In this document: positions 32,109 through 43,229 of the stretch, piece by piece
Layout: each line of letters begins with the position of its first letter
How positions within the stretch are numbered: position 1 is the first letter of the stretch
Assembly: GCA_022702545.1 (NCBI GenBank)
Contig: JAHRBC010000004.1
Span: 3,348,001 to 3,412,000, forward strand
Direction of reading: 5' to 3'
DNA from: Phycomyces nitens
Lineage: Eukaryota; Mucoromycota; Mucoromycetes; Mucorales; Phycomycetaceae
DNA length: 64,000 bases
The notes under the pieces: model-generated
The model's input: only the letters and a program-made list of their open reading frames with translations
What the model was told of the DNA's origin: nothing
The model's database searches: none
Translations under genes and position numbers: made by a program

Positions 32109-33060
32109 AAGATGTAAAATACTACAGTGTTATTCTCTCAAAATAGATTCTTTCAAAACGGAACCGCACATTTAAATGCTTAATCCCCCCATAACCTAAT
32201 TAGATATACCCGCCGAAAGTGCTACTGGACCTCAGCTGCAGCACCTCTTTCAATAATTATGCTAGCAATTATCACGACATACTGCTAGCAGCTAAGACCA
32301 GGTTGTTCTCAAGCGGAATTATATGTAGAGTCTATCATAATTCAGGTAATTACACTATTGTTTACTTATCTTTCCACACTGGTAATCAAGCCCGTTTTTC
32401 CAGTGATCAACAAGAACATTTGGAGACATTGAGAAGAATCCCAGGGGTAGATCTTGAAAAAGTAGAGATGATGACTAGATCGCTAATGGATGCAATGAAG
32501 CATTTTGATGATTTGAAAAATGCAAATCCTTCATACTTTAGAAATATAAATACCCAACGATAATAAAATCAATTCTATAATATAATAATAAAAACGTTTA
32601 TTTTGAAAGAGGTATATGAATAAATATAAATAATAATATAAGAATTTGAAAAAGTAAACACTGTCACACGTTCCTATTATTCCTCGAAATTCAGATAGCG
32701 ATCGAGGAAAAATAAGGAGATGCGTTTTGGATCTGGGTTGTTCTTCCAATGCTATAACACAGCCAATATTGGTCAAACCCACTGGGAATCGTAAACGAGG
32801 ATAAAAGAGGATAGAAGATAGATACTTTTTATTCAATGAAATATTGTCCTCTTTTATATCTTTTCTAAACCCACTCAGCCATCATAAATGTCTGTTTCGG
32901 TTTCTAATCTACTTTTGTTATAACTAATGTCTTCTAGGTCTTCAGAGAGCAAAAGGGAATCAATTCGGTTGTCGTTCTCAAAAGAGAACTCTGTGTAATT
33001 GTCATCCTGATTGGCTGACATTAATTCAGGCACGACATCATCCCCTCCCCAAACTGTTGA

Positions 33061-34459
33061 TCATCCCCGAGCAACTAAGGAATCATCAATGACCGAGACA
33101 TCCAAGGGGGAAGAGGCAGCAGCAAGTAAATCTCGACGGGTCTGAGCACGGGAAGCAGTAGGATGGAACCAAGTCTGGGAGACCACATCGACCTTGGCCA
33201 GTTTCAATCGATCTGCATGAACCCATGAAGTGTAAGGGACACCTTCAACAGTTGTCAGCTTGTATACATCGGTATCTGGGTTCTTGTCAATGACCACATA
33301 GGGACCCATCCAATTGTATTCTAGCCCAAACTTGTTCTCGTGGCGCATGAGGACATGGGCGCCGATTGCAAACGAGTGAGGCTTCATAACGGCATCCCAA
33401 CGCTCTTTGTCTTGTAGGCTGTTGGTTCGGACATGAGACTCAGCTTCTTCGCGGGCTTTATGCAGGTTACGTAAGTAGGTCAGGGCATCATTGGCAAGGA
33501 CTTGAGGATCATCTGGTAGATCGCCACTCATAAAGGGTTGGAGAGGATCACCAGGAAGGCGCGGTTCACAACCATACGTGAGGAAGAAGGGGCTGAAACC
33601 AGTAGTACGATGTTTGCAAATGCGACAGGCCAAGAGAGCAGTGTCCAAATATTCATCCCAACGATGAATGGCACCGTGAACATACTTTCGCAACATTTGC
33701 TTGAGAATTCCATTCAGGCGCTCACATTTACCATTGGTTCTTGGGTGGAAGGCCGATGTGAACTTGTGATGTACCTTAATCTGATCAGTGTAGTGGAGGA
33801 GAATCTTGGACATAAAGTTTGCTCCACAATCCGTGAGTATCTCATCTGGGCAACCAAAACGCATGACGATCTCTTCATACAGGAACTTCGCAATAGCTTC
33901 TCCAGTGGCATCGGGCACAGCACGGGCAATAGGCCAGTTCGTGGCATAGTCCACAGCAACTAATATCCAGCGATTTCCCTTGATGGTGGTTGGTAACTCT
34001 CCAATGAAGTCAAGATGCCAGTGTGAAAAGGCAGGGGGCACATCCAATGGCTTCATTGGTGCATGGTGGATGTTTCGTTCAGCATTCGAGGCTAACTGAC
34101 ACTGAGGGCACTTTGCAAGCCAGTCTTGAATATCCGTGCGCATCCCTGGCCACCACCAACGTTTCTTTATCAGATCATACACCGTTGTTTCACCAGCATG
34201 GCCAAAACCCTTATGGAAGTTATCAACAAGATTGGCTTGGCAGGCAAACAACGCATAGCAGATTTCTCGGAAGCCATCACCAAACTTAACACGCCGGAAT
34301 ACTTTTTGGCCGTGTATCACAAAACGAGATCTTTGTCTTTGCAGCAGTTCCTTGTAATCCTCAGGCCATTCTTCCTCTGGATGTGTGTACAGCTTCGGCC
34401 AGTCGGATTCATCGGGTATCTGGGATACATACAAGTAATCGGGTTCCATTGACTCTGGA
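33061..34459 (-). pseudogene. Gypsy 2 integrase, 5' truncated
   Basis: 462 codons open from MEPDYLYVSQIPDESDWP. The zinc-binding part is HKGFGHAGETTVYDLIKKRW followed by CPQCQLASNA; the core has WHLDFIGELPTT (D), EILTDCGANFMSK (D) and NGKCERLNGILKQML (E). The C-terminal part (YNWMGPYVVIDKNPDTDVYK) is a GPY/F-type module; no chromodomain is seen, unlike gypsy 1. RT and RNase H should precede it but the CACTGG element starts at 34460. Confidence 0.9.
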
Positions 34460-34700
34460 CACTGGGAAAACGGTGGGCTATTCTACTGTGCACAGTTAAC
34501 TGAGAACGTGGAGAAAGCTGAAGCAAATTTGCAACTCAACACATTTTTTTGTGATCACCTTGAAAATATTGTTTTATTGTATTTAATTGGCTCGGATATA
34601 AAGAACAGGAGATAATATTTTTATACTCTTATAAAACCATAGCAAATAAAGCATATGTAACACTTGTTTCCTTTTTGTTTAAACTTCAATACACAAATAC

Positions 34701-37700
34701 CATGTCTTCTACTTCCGATGTCTACAATGAGAAGTGCTTTTGCCCTAGATGCAGTACAAGCAAGAATGGTTACAGTCTTGTCCAGAAACTGACTGCTCAA
34801 CGTCATGCAAAGAGAGCAAGATTAGAGCATCTTGAAAATTGCGAAAGGGGCAAGTTACTTTTGTAAACACTCTATGAATTGTATCATAATATATTTTACT
34901 AGAAATCTCCTCTCAACGCAATATGATAGATGTTGATTTTGAATGTAAGGATTATTTATTGGCATAGCAACAGAAACTAAATAACTACTATATTCTATAT
35001 CTGGCTACCTTGTTCCATAAAGTCGGGTCCTCAGATGTACTTGGTGATCAGGAGAACTCGCCGTTTTTGGAAGCCGATCCTTTTGCCGATCATGGCGAAA
35101 TTGGTGCTGACAATGAGGCTAATGCCGATGCCGATGCTGATGCCGATGCTGATGCCGATGCCGATGAGAATGAGATGAACGGTGGTGATGATGACGACGA
35201 GGGCGATTTGGAAGAGATCGAAGTTGAGGAGTTGGATGGTGAAGGTCAGTGTTAAATAGAGAAAAAGCCTAAAAAATTGGGTGTTAATATTTTCCATTTT
35301 AAAATAGATCCTTTTGCCTCCCCCCAAATGCCTGAAAACCCAGTGCACAGGTTCATCGCCATTTCTGTTGTCCTGTTTGCATCCCGTTATGTGGTTGACA
35401 AGGGCGCCGTTGTCTTGATCGAGTTTGTCAACAAGCTTTTGACAATCTATGATCAAGATTTCCAACTGCCCACAAGCCTGCTTGGTCTGCAGCGCATGAC
35501 AGGATTTTCAGCCATGTCCCAAGGAATAAGGAAATCTGTTGTGTGCCAGGATTGTCACAAGGTGTACAAGGAAGCTGGGTCTGTTCCCCTTTGGTGCGAT
35601 TTCCAGAAGCCAGGAGCATGTTCCTCTTGCGATTCCCAGTTGATGAAGGTGTCATCATCAGGTGCTTTGGTAGCCAGACGCCAATACAACTACCATTCTG
35701 TCAAGCAGGCGTTGAGAGTGTTTTTCCTCCGCCCAGATTTCGAAGCAAGAATCCGCCATTGGAACAAGGAGCTGAAGGTCGAAGACACAATGTGCGATGT
35801 GTACGACAGCGCCATGTGGAAGGAGCTCAAGGACTCGAATGGTGTTTCTTTCGTCCAAGACCCACGTTCTCTCATGCTGACATTGAACGTTGACTGGTTC
35901 CAGCCATTCAATGGGGTGACCTATTCCTGTGGTGCGATCTACTTGGCCGTCAACAATCTTCCTAGGGCTGAGCGATTCAAGGCAGAGAACATCATTCTTG
36001 TTGGACTTATGCCTGGGCCCAAGGAACCAAAATCTGACGAGATCAACCACTATCTCAAGCCGTTGGTGGACGATTTGGAAGAGCTGTACGTTGGTGTGAA
36101 GATGCGAACTGCAGAGTGTTCATCAGGTGTTACCGTCCGTGCTGCGTTGTTTATGGTGGCGTGCAACATTCCAGCTGCCAGAAAGACGAGTGGGTTTACT
36201 TCCCACAACAGCACCCATGCATGCTTCAAGTGTAGTTGTGGTTTCTCTCGTTTGGACGGAACAAACAGCGTTGACTTTTGTGGCTTCGACTCTGCACAGT
36301 GGTCCCTTCACAGTGGTGTCGAAAATCGGTTGCATGCTGAGGTGTGGAAGAGTGCCAGTACGCCCTCAGAAAGGCATCAGCTGGAAATTGAAAATGGCGT
36401 TCGATGGTCCCAGTTGCATCGCCTTGGATACTTTGACGTTGTTTGCTGCACGATCATTGATCCCATGCACAATCTCTTCTTGGGTACGGCCAAGCGAATG
36501 GTTGAGAGGTGGATTGACGATGGCCTGATCACAGACCGTGATCTTGCTGCCATGCAAAAGACTGCCGAGTCTATGGTTCTGCCGGCCGATTATGCTGTCC
36601 TCAAAGGCAAGATTGGAAAAGGCTTTTCCTACATGAAAGCAGACGAGTGGAAGTCCTGGGTCCTCGTATACTCTCCAGTCCTGTTGAAAGGTGTGCTCCC
36701 TCCTGACAACTTCAACAACTGGATCAGCTTCGTTGATGCCTGCCGCCTTTTGGTCAAGCCAGCAATCTCGTTTTCCGAGGCAACCGATGCCCACGATTTC
36801 CTGGAAACGTTCGGTCGAAGATGTCAGTCCCTATATCCTGCGAATCATCTCACTTGTAACATGCACCTACACCTTCATCTTCATACCATTATTCGTGATT
36901 TTGGACCAGTGTACGGTTATTGGCTGTTTTCATTTGAGAGATACAATGGATTGTTAAAAAACATCAAGACCAACAGACGAGACGGCTTTGAGTCCACCTA
37001 CATGAAGAACTTTATTAATGATGCATACAAGGGTGATTATGTATCTTCTGTTCTTCAATGTCCCAGTCAAACCCCCTTCCGCCCCTTTATGTCCAAGCTT
37101 ACCTCCTCCTCCTATGCCCCATCATATGCCCCATCCCATGCCTCCTCCTATGCCCCCTCCTATGCCATGTCTCAAGGCCCTTTCTGGTTGAGAGCATTTA
37201 TGCAAGCCTCTATGAATCCACTCTCTATCAAAGGCAACGAACCTCTCCCTCCTTCTGTGTTGCCACTCTCTATGAAACCATATGAATCAATGAACGACCT
37301 TGAATATCCCTATCTCTTGGAACACTATAAGCTCGTATATGCAAAGCCAGATTTAGTGGATTACCGACATGCCTCATCTTTGCCGTATTTTGTTGACAAC
37401 CAAATATGCAAGATCGCGTCTATCAATCTCCTTGGCCAGTCATACAAAGGCAAGAAGGGTACTGTCAGTCATGGTTCTTATGTTCAAGCTCTGTTCTCTG
37501 GAAATGATGACGAAAATCTGACTGCGTACACAGGCGAGATTCAATATATGTTTGTCCATTCCCAGTCTATGCCCCCTATGTCTCATGGCCGACTAAATCG
37601 TCATCACAATAAGCAACATGTTTTCACGTACGTTCGCTGGTTTGTCTTTGATTCCGAGTGTACAAGAGAACATGAAAGTGTTGACATTTGTAGGCCACAA

Positions 37701-37835
37701 TTTTCTCCAGCCAACTATCACAGTATTGTGCCTGTACATCACATTCTGTTAGAAGTAGCACTGGCTGAACATATGACCCAAAATAATGTAAAGAAGATAC
37801 TGGTTATCCCTTTACCTAAAAAAATATATGCTTAA
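34701..37835 (+). CDS. Tnp2/Plavaka-like transposase, apparently intact
   Basis: Transposase of the CACTA superfamily, cutting and joining the element ends. The first exon, from ATG 34701, has a Cys/His finger-like motif (CFCPRCSTSKNGY, RHAKRARLEH). A short exon with MIDVDFE is followed by an acidic exon with a run of (AD) dipeptides, then the main exon (about 35307-37835). Core motifs: LTLNVDWFQPF (D), CGAIYLAVNNLPR, LVGLMPGPKEPK, TIIDPMHNLFLGTAKR (D), FSFERYNGLLKN (E). The C-terminal region includes a local repeat of SYAPS units (about 37100-37165). I see no frameshift or internal stop in the main exon, so of the transposases here this is the best candidate for activity. Confidence 0.87.
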
Positions 37836-38689
37836 GTTTTAATAAAATATGTCTTTACTCATTTTTAAACAAGATTGCATACCAGAATAAAATAAACAAG
37901 TATAGGATTTGAATGAGTCTTTAGGATTGAGTGCATGAGAGGAGCAAAGATGAGGTTTTTTTTATTTTTTTTTAAATTTTTTTAATTTCTAATGGCCCAT
38001 TCAGGCGGGGGAGGGACCATTCCCTCCGGGACTGCTACTTCGTCGACGCGGCCAAACTTTCGACGAAGCATCTGACAATGTCTTGTTCCCAAGCCGGCAA
38101 GCACGTAGTCATCGACGAGTTCAAGGAAATGATTGAACTAAAATATTCATTAGTATTCTATAAAAATAATAAACAATATTCTTTGCGAATTTATTTACCT
38201 CGTCGCTTTGCCAGCTTGGGCGCGCAGTGAGGATGCGACGCCCGACACTACGGCGGAAAAAATGGTAGCTAACTACCGTTTTGGTAGCATTACTACCGTT
38301 TTTTCCCACCAAAAAAACGGTAGTAAAGACTCTGTATAAGGCGATTTCGGTAGCTGTTACCGTTTTTTTAGTGCGAAAAAAAAGGGTAGTTATGACGCAG
38401 GAATAGGCACAGCTACCGTTTTTTTTATCCAACCAAAATCGTTTCTTTATATACTATAGCCTCTCTTTTATATTACTTTATATACTAGCACCCATTCTTT
38501 TTTTACTGCCATTTATTTGAAATAATGGTTTATTTTTTATTATAATTTCGATTTATTTCAAATAATATTAAAATATATATAATAATAATATAGAAACATA
38601 CCAAAAGCAAATACTATTTAATATTATAAAACGTATATGGTACAAACCTTTTACTCAAGCTATACACGATGCCAACAACATGTTGTTAT

Positions 38690-39130
38690 GACTTGGATGG
38701 CCTTTGGTCTTCACCGATTGCTATAAAAATATTGTGGTCAGAGAATGAAGCAATCAAATAAACCGAGCTTATTATTTTGGATAGCATACCAGTATACGTT
38801 GTGCTTGTCAATCGACGTGCCAAGCATCTTGTTATGGATCACTGTCATGACTTGGATAGCACCTTTGGTCTTCATCGATTGCTATAAAAATATTGTGGTC
38901 AGAGAATGAAGCAATCAAATAAACCGAATATAATGTTTTGGGTAGCATACCAGTATATATTGTGCTTGTTAATCAGCGTGCCGAGCATCTTGTTGTGGAT
39001 CACTGTCATGACTTGGAAGGCCTTTGGTCTTCATCAATTGCTATAAAGATATCGTGGTCAGAGAATGAAGCGATCAAATAAACCGAGCATATTGTTTTTG
39101 ATAGCATACCAGTATATATTGTGCTTGTTA
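38690..39130. repeat. Subterminal tandem repeat, about 160 bp, three units
   Basis: Units begin near ACTTGG at 38691, 38850 and 39011 and contain CTTTGGTCTTCA, TGGTCAGAGAATGAAG and AGCATACCAGTATA. Copies 3 and 4 also have three units, while copies 1 and 5 have one. Confidence 0.85.
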
Positions 39131-40439
39131 ATCGGTATACCAAGCATCTCTTGAATTAATGCCACTATATGGAACGTACAGATGTAAATACTAGATGCAG
39201 TAGAAGGAGAGTAGAGAATGCACAATATGATTAATTAAAGAGTGTAAACATATTATAATATTCTTACCATAGAAAATATATTGCTGTAAAGTCAGCTCAT
39301 AAGATTTAAAACTAATTCAAATATAATGGTAGTTGGCAGAATGAGTACATCATTAAGAAAACAATATGCATATTCTACAGAGATTCCCAGGTGGGGAGGT
39401 GGGGAACGACAAACTTTAGTGTAATATAGCTGTAAAAAATTTTCACCTTTTTTTAGTGTCTGAAAAATTATGAGATGAGTGTTTCATTCCTTGATTAAAG
39501 ATAGCAGAGCTGAAGATGTGGTATACAAGATTCCAATCGGATGTTTATGTCATTGACAACCTTACATAAGGGAGGGTCATTTAGTTTTACTTCAAAAAAG
39601 TAGAGCAAAGAAAAGAAAAGAAATATAAACTAACCTCGGCATAATACAGCTATAAAAAAATTTCATTTTTTTTGGTGCTTGAAAAAGGGCGAGATGTGTG
39701 TTTCATTCCTAGATTAAAAACAACAGAGCTGAAGATGTGGTATACAAGATGCCAATCGGGCATTTATTAAGGTGGCAATCTTACGTGATGGAGGGTTATT
39801 CGATTTTATTTCAAAGGAGAGGACCAAAGCAAAGATAAAACAGCTAAAGGAAAAGAGGAAAAGAAAAAGTGCGCTAAAACATATACTAAAAATATGAGAG
39901 AACCAATAAGAGCAGCCTAAAGAATATTAAAGCCCTGGTCTGTTTCTCTTTGATGAAGGCTCATTGCTCATTCCTAGTGGTGTAAACCTATATCAAACAG
40001 TAGAAATATTATATTAATATTAAATTGAGAATAGATGAGCAACAAAAAGCTCTAACTTACAGTACATCTGTCATGATTGGTGATTCAGCCTCGTCATCTG
40101 TTTGAAATACCTCATCTTCTGAAAGAAAAGAACTGGTTGCTCCTTCCTGCTATAACATAATAAAAATATTGTATTAATTATAATGTATATTCAAATGTTT
40201 GTTAATTAATAAACTTGCCTGGCTGTTCTCTGCCATTTCTCTCTTATGAGTCTGGTTTGCACTCTTAAAGGTATCTTGAAGAATATTCTTGGCACACCAC
40301 ATTCTTTTGCACTTGTAAATGTGGAGTGCTATTGTCCTAGCCGTGTCTCACTGGCCACAATCATTGATGACAGGTACGTTGATTTTGTCATCATTGACCA
40401 AGAAGTGTCTTTGCTGCTATTGCTATTATTAGTCAAATA

Positions 40440-41391
40440 ATCTCTTACCTACCCATAGAAAAAGTAATTAGAGTATACTCCAAGCTTATCACGTCAAACT
40501 TGAAGGGCGGTAGAAATGCCAGTTTGCTTGTTGAGCGCTTTGCTGTTCATAGCTTTGTCAGTTCAGCAAACAGCTCTCAGAATTATCCTAGTACAAGTCA
40601 GCCGTCCACATATAATGAAGCAAGTTTCTTAGATCTTCCAGATTGTGTAAGTGCTGCCCAGCTATGGGAGCCATTCAACTGACATGCCAGCTTGAATGAT
40701 GATGACGTGGAAGGTGTCAGCAGCCCTGTTGTCAAGAATACTTTGGCAAAGTACTATGTGCGAAACAGTGGTATGAACAGTATTGAACTTGATGACCCAA
40801 CGATTGTTGTTGCTTCTCGTCTTTGGAAAAATTCAACTGTGCATGCTTCATGAATGTACCGAAGAATAAAATGAGACCAGACGTGGCAATCATCATGTGA
40901 TGTTTACCTGTCTGTACAGAAAGTGAGTATTGGTATTAGTCAAAATACAAAATAGAGATCACTCGCATTTTTTATATTTTTATCTAGCCGTCACAATATA
41001 ACTATTCAAAGCTGGTTTGTTGGCACCGTGGAATTTTATTTCGAGCATAAAGAGGTTGATGGCACACCGCACTTTCTGGCATTCGTTGAAGTGATGAAAG
41101 AGCATGGTACAGCAGCCCATGACTCATCTGTGCCAATCGTAATACGGCGGTCACACAGCTCAACTAGACAAACAACCCAGTCAAAATATGCCATTATCAA
41201 TGTGGATGACATTCAGCATCAAGTTGGGCTCATCCAGTACCCTCCGAGTAGTAATCAGTTCTTTATCATTGCACCATATTACGTGTTTAATGACAATCTG
41301 CGTGTGACCATGAGTAACCTTGCCACTTTATTAGTCATTTTATTTGGTATTGATATTTATAAGGAAAGAAAAAGAAAAAGAAAATTTTTAT
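40440..41391 (+). pseudogene. Transposase tail in CACTACGG copy 2
   Basis: Equivalent to 3769-4646. The start codon is changed to ATA, the shared TGA at 40680 is present, and a further TGA follows in the HASxMYRR region near 40851. The last exon (from about 40989) keeps VGTVEFYFEHK and HFLAFVEVM, and runs past the usual stop because of the local duplication. Confidence 0.6.
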
Positions 41392-43229
41392 AATGTCAAA
41401 AACAAAAAAATTGTTTCAAAAAACGGTAGTTATGCTACCGTTTTGTTCACACAGGGAAAAATTATTTTTCTCAAGAATGCTCAACATCTTTAACACCAAA
41501 TAAAATGCTCATTTCAATAAACAAGGTTGCCTAAAAATTTACGGACCCTTTCTATGGTACTACAACTACCTCATTGTCAGATGAAAAGACATTCCATGCG
41601 ACTTTTATGAATCGGGATCGATGACATTACCTTTCAACCACAATCTGCGGAGATAAAGTGCTCTAATAAATATCAATACCAAATAAAATAAAATAAAATA
41701 ACTAATAATGTCAAAAACAAAAAAATTGTTTCAAAAAAACGGTAGTTATGCTACCGTTTTGTTCACACAGGCGAAAAATTATTTTTTTCAAGAATGCGCA
41801 ACATTTTTAACACCAAATAAAATGCTCATTTCAATAAACAACGTTGCCTAAAAACTTACGAGCCCTTTCTATGGTACTACAACTACCTCATTGCCAGATG
41901 AAAAGACATTCCATGCGACTTTTATGATTCGGCATCGATGACATTACCTTTCAACCACAATCTGCGGAGATAAAGTGCTCTAAAATCATAAAAAATGGTA
42001 GTTATGCTACCGTTTTTGGCACAGCTACCGGTCCTTCCGCCGTAGTGCGAACGAAGCATTGCTCCCCTCATCGTCAGACTCACCCTCAGACATTGCTGCC
42101 TTTTGGATGAGATTGCTGCAGTCCCGGTCCATTTCTTGGTCAATCACCGCCTTGTTATTGGAGTATGCCTCCCGGCGGCGAGTGAGATGCTGATGAAATA
42201 TATGATTGTCAATTGAGTTAATAGGAATCCTTTTCATAATAAAAATAATAACTCACGTCCGCCTGATGGCCATTTCTTCTTGAGCGAGCATTCGCTTCTC
42301 AAAAGACTTCTTCTCCTGAGTCCGCCTTCCATTGAAGTTGGTGTATATATACCGGCGGAGGTCAGGGTACCTCAACCCAGACTCAAGAAACCTTGGCTGG
42401 AGATAGGCCATTATCTCGAGTACCAACTCTTTGTTGGGACTCTCGTTAAAGGCCACGTCCGTTCTCCAGCTAGGCTTTCGGTTGTTAGCCTCAACCAAGT
42501 CTGGGTTGTTGGACCTGAAGTTTTGGGTCTTCAGGTAGCGTCTGATGAAGCTCTAATATATTTTTAGAAGGTATTAGACTAGCAATATATTTCAATAGTA
42601 TATACTCACATACGCGCGGTTGGTTTCCTGCATTTGAGGAGCTTCAAACGCAGCAAGTGCAACCACAGTGGGGGAGAGAGGAGCAGCAGCAACGGGAGCA
42701 GCAACAATGAGGGCAGCAACAATGGGGGCAGCAGCAACGGAAGCAGCAGCAACGGGGGCAGAAGAAGTTGCCCCAGGGACATTTCCAAAACCATCCAAGA
42801 TGGCAATGGTACTGGCACCATCTTGGATGATAACACCAAGCCTGGTGTCCATAGTGGCTAGCCTGGTGCCAACAGAACGCACCTCTCCAGTCACATTGGA
42901 CAAACCAGCCTCCACACTGGTCAATCTGTCCATCAATTCCCTGAACTCGTTGGTTGTTCGAGGAGCAATTGCACGTCTGTTTGCCATAATCTACAAAATA
43001 TCAAATAATAATTTTCAATTGTTAATTGTCTTTATTTCATGGGATCTCATATAAAATATGTAATGTCTTATATATACAATTGATATTTGTTTTATTGAAA
43101 GGTTTTGGGAAGCAGAAGGGTGTGTTGTGTGTGAACAGGCCTTTGAGAATATAAAATACAGAGTATTTATAAAAAAAGAGTTTGATGAGCGGATCCAAAC
43201 ACTTCTTGTACACACTAATGAATGGCTCC

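Larger units (their letters stand above)
26135..32405 (+). mobile_element. CACTA (Plavaka-like, CACTGG family) element, 6,271 bp, apparently full length
   Basis: Left end CACTGGAAAAATGGGCTGG; right end (reverse complement) CACTGGAAAAACGGGCTTG. A perfect 3-bp duplication ATC flanks it (26132-26134 and 32406-32408), and removing the element restores the MULE reading frame. Contents in order: Tnp2-type transposase (plus), accessory gene (minus, convergent), microsatellite, short-exon region (plus). It entered the MULE after that element was in place. Confidence 0.93.
18840..32563 (+). pseudogene. MULE transposase with SWIM zinc finger, split by two elements
   Basis: Exon 1 18840-19404 includes a Cys/His DNA-binding region (CGCTAALRIKQF, then DHTNH). 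A 60-nt intron follows (to about 19464). The DDE domain shows FCLDATHG (D), NITIDCCIAEV (D), HYCEFHVLCAW and YIESWHNQLK (E). The frame is split by the chromovirus after 20278 (RARI) and resumes at 25573 (RRLDRL) once one GAATC is removed. The SWIM finger CSCPSFFRRQIPCKH lies at about 25876-25920. It is split again at 26134 (IWHH) and resumes at 32409 (QQEHLETL), ending at TAA 32561-32563. There is an in-frame TAA at 19991-19993. I followed the frame through both junctions by hand. Confidence 0.88.
18702..32723 (+). mobile_element. Mutator-like element (MULE) carrying two nested insertions
   Basis: Terminal inverted repeats of 46 bp, identical at both ends, starting GCATCTCCTTATTTTTCCTC (18702-18747 and 32678-32723). 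Flanked by the perfect 8-bp duplication GTTTTGGA (18694-18701 and 32724-32731). Inside is a single MULE transposase gene, split by the chromovirus at 20279-25567 and the CACTGG element at 26135-32405. Without these the MULE would be about 2.46 kb. Identical TIRs indicate a fairly recent transposition. Confidence 0.95.
18665..33037 (-). repeat. 3' LTR of gypsy 2, split by the MULE (18665-18701 and 32732-33037)
   Basis: After removal of the MULE and one 8-bp duplication, the two pieces make a roughly 345-bp LTR with inverted ends (TGTCATGCCTGAATTAATG at the left; CATTAATTCAGGCACGACA at the right). The inner part is the same repeat as 8809-9097. Confidence 0.72.
18665..34459 (-). mobile_element. 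Gypsy LTR retrotransposon (gypsy 2), 3' part only, interrupted by the MULE
   Basis: The 3' LTR runs from 18665 (TGTCATGCC) to 33037 (GGCACGACA) but is split by the MULE at 18702-32723 plus its target duplication. A purine tract in the minus sense (GGGGAGGGGATGA, 33038-33050) abuts the LTR, as a polypurine tract should. Integrase follows at 33061-34459. The element stops at 34459 where a CACTGG element begins, and the expected RT/RNase H part does not reappear beyond that element, so it is truncated or rearranged. The LTR starts only 29 bp after the tRNA-Ala gene. Confidence 0.8.
38246..42047 (+). mobile_element. CACTACGG-family element, copy 2 (3,802 bp)
   Basis: CACTACGGCGGAA at the left and TTCCGCCGTAGTG at the right, flanked by CGA on both sides (38243-38245 and 42048-42050). 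It holds the same two divergent gene remnants as copy 1. It is longer because the right end is partly duplicated (the segment at 41390-41670 recurs at 41700-42020) and because the 160-bp subterminal repeat is present three times. Confidence 0.95.
37982..42987 (-). pseudogene. Accessory gene A of the second CACTGG element, interrupted by a CACTACGG element
   Basis: Exons 42610-42987, 42257-42552, third exon in two pieces (42048-42189 and 38199-38245), and 37982-38137. Features parallel those at 29592-30757: MANRRAIAPRT start, heptad-like LTSVEAGLSNVTGEV, an Ala/Val-rich stretch, FNESPNKELVLEIMAYL, YIYTNFNGRR, acidic MSEGESDDEG, ARPSWQSDE, and the end PPPEWAIRN. The CACTACGG element splits exon 3 with a perfect CGA duplication; removing it and one CGA restores the frame exactly (SNASF then GRRILTARPSW). 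Conservation in two divergent elements argues for a real function in transposition. Confidence 0.78.

Noticed and set aside
38121..38432. Open frame across the left terminus of CACTACGG copy 2 and the same frame at 56812 in copy 4
   Set aside because: It is made of the subterminal CGGTAG/CTACCG motifs and poly-A/T runs, and begins or ends in unrelated flanking sequence.
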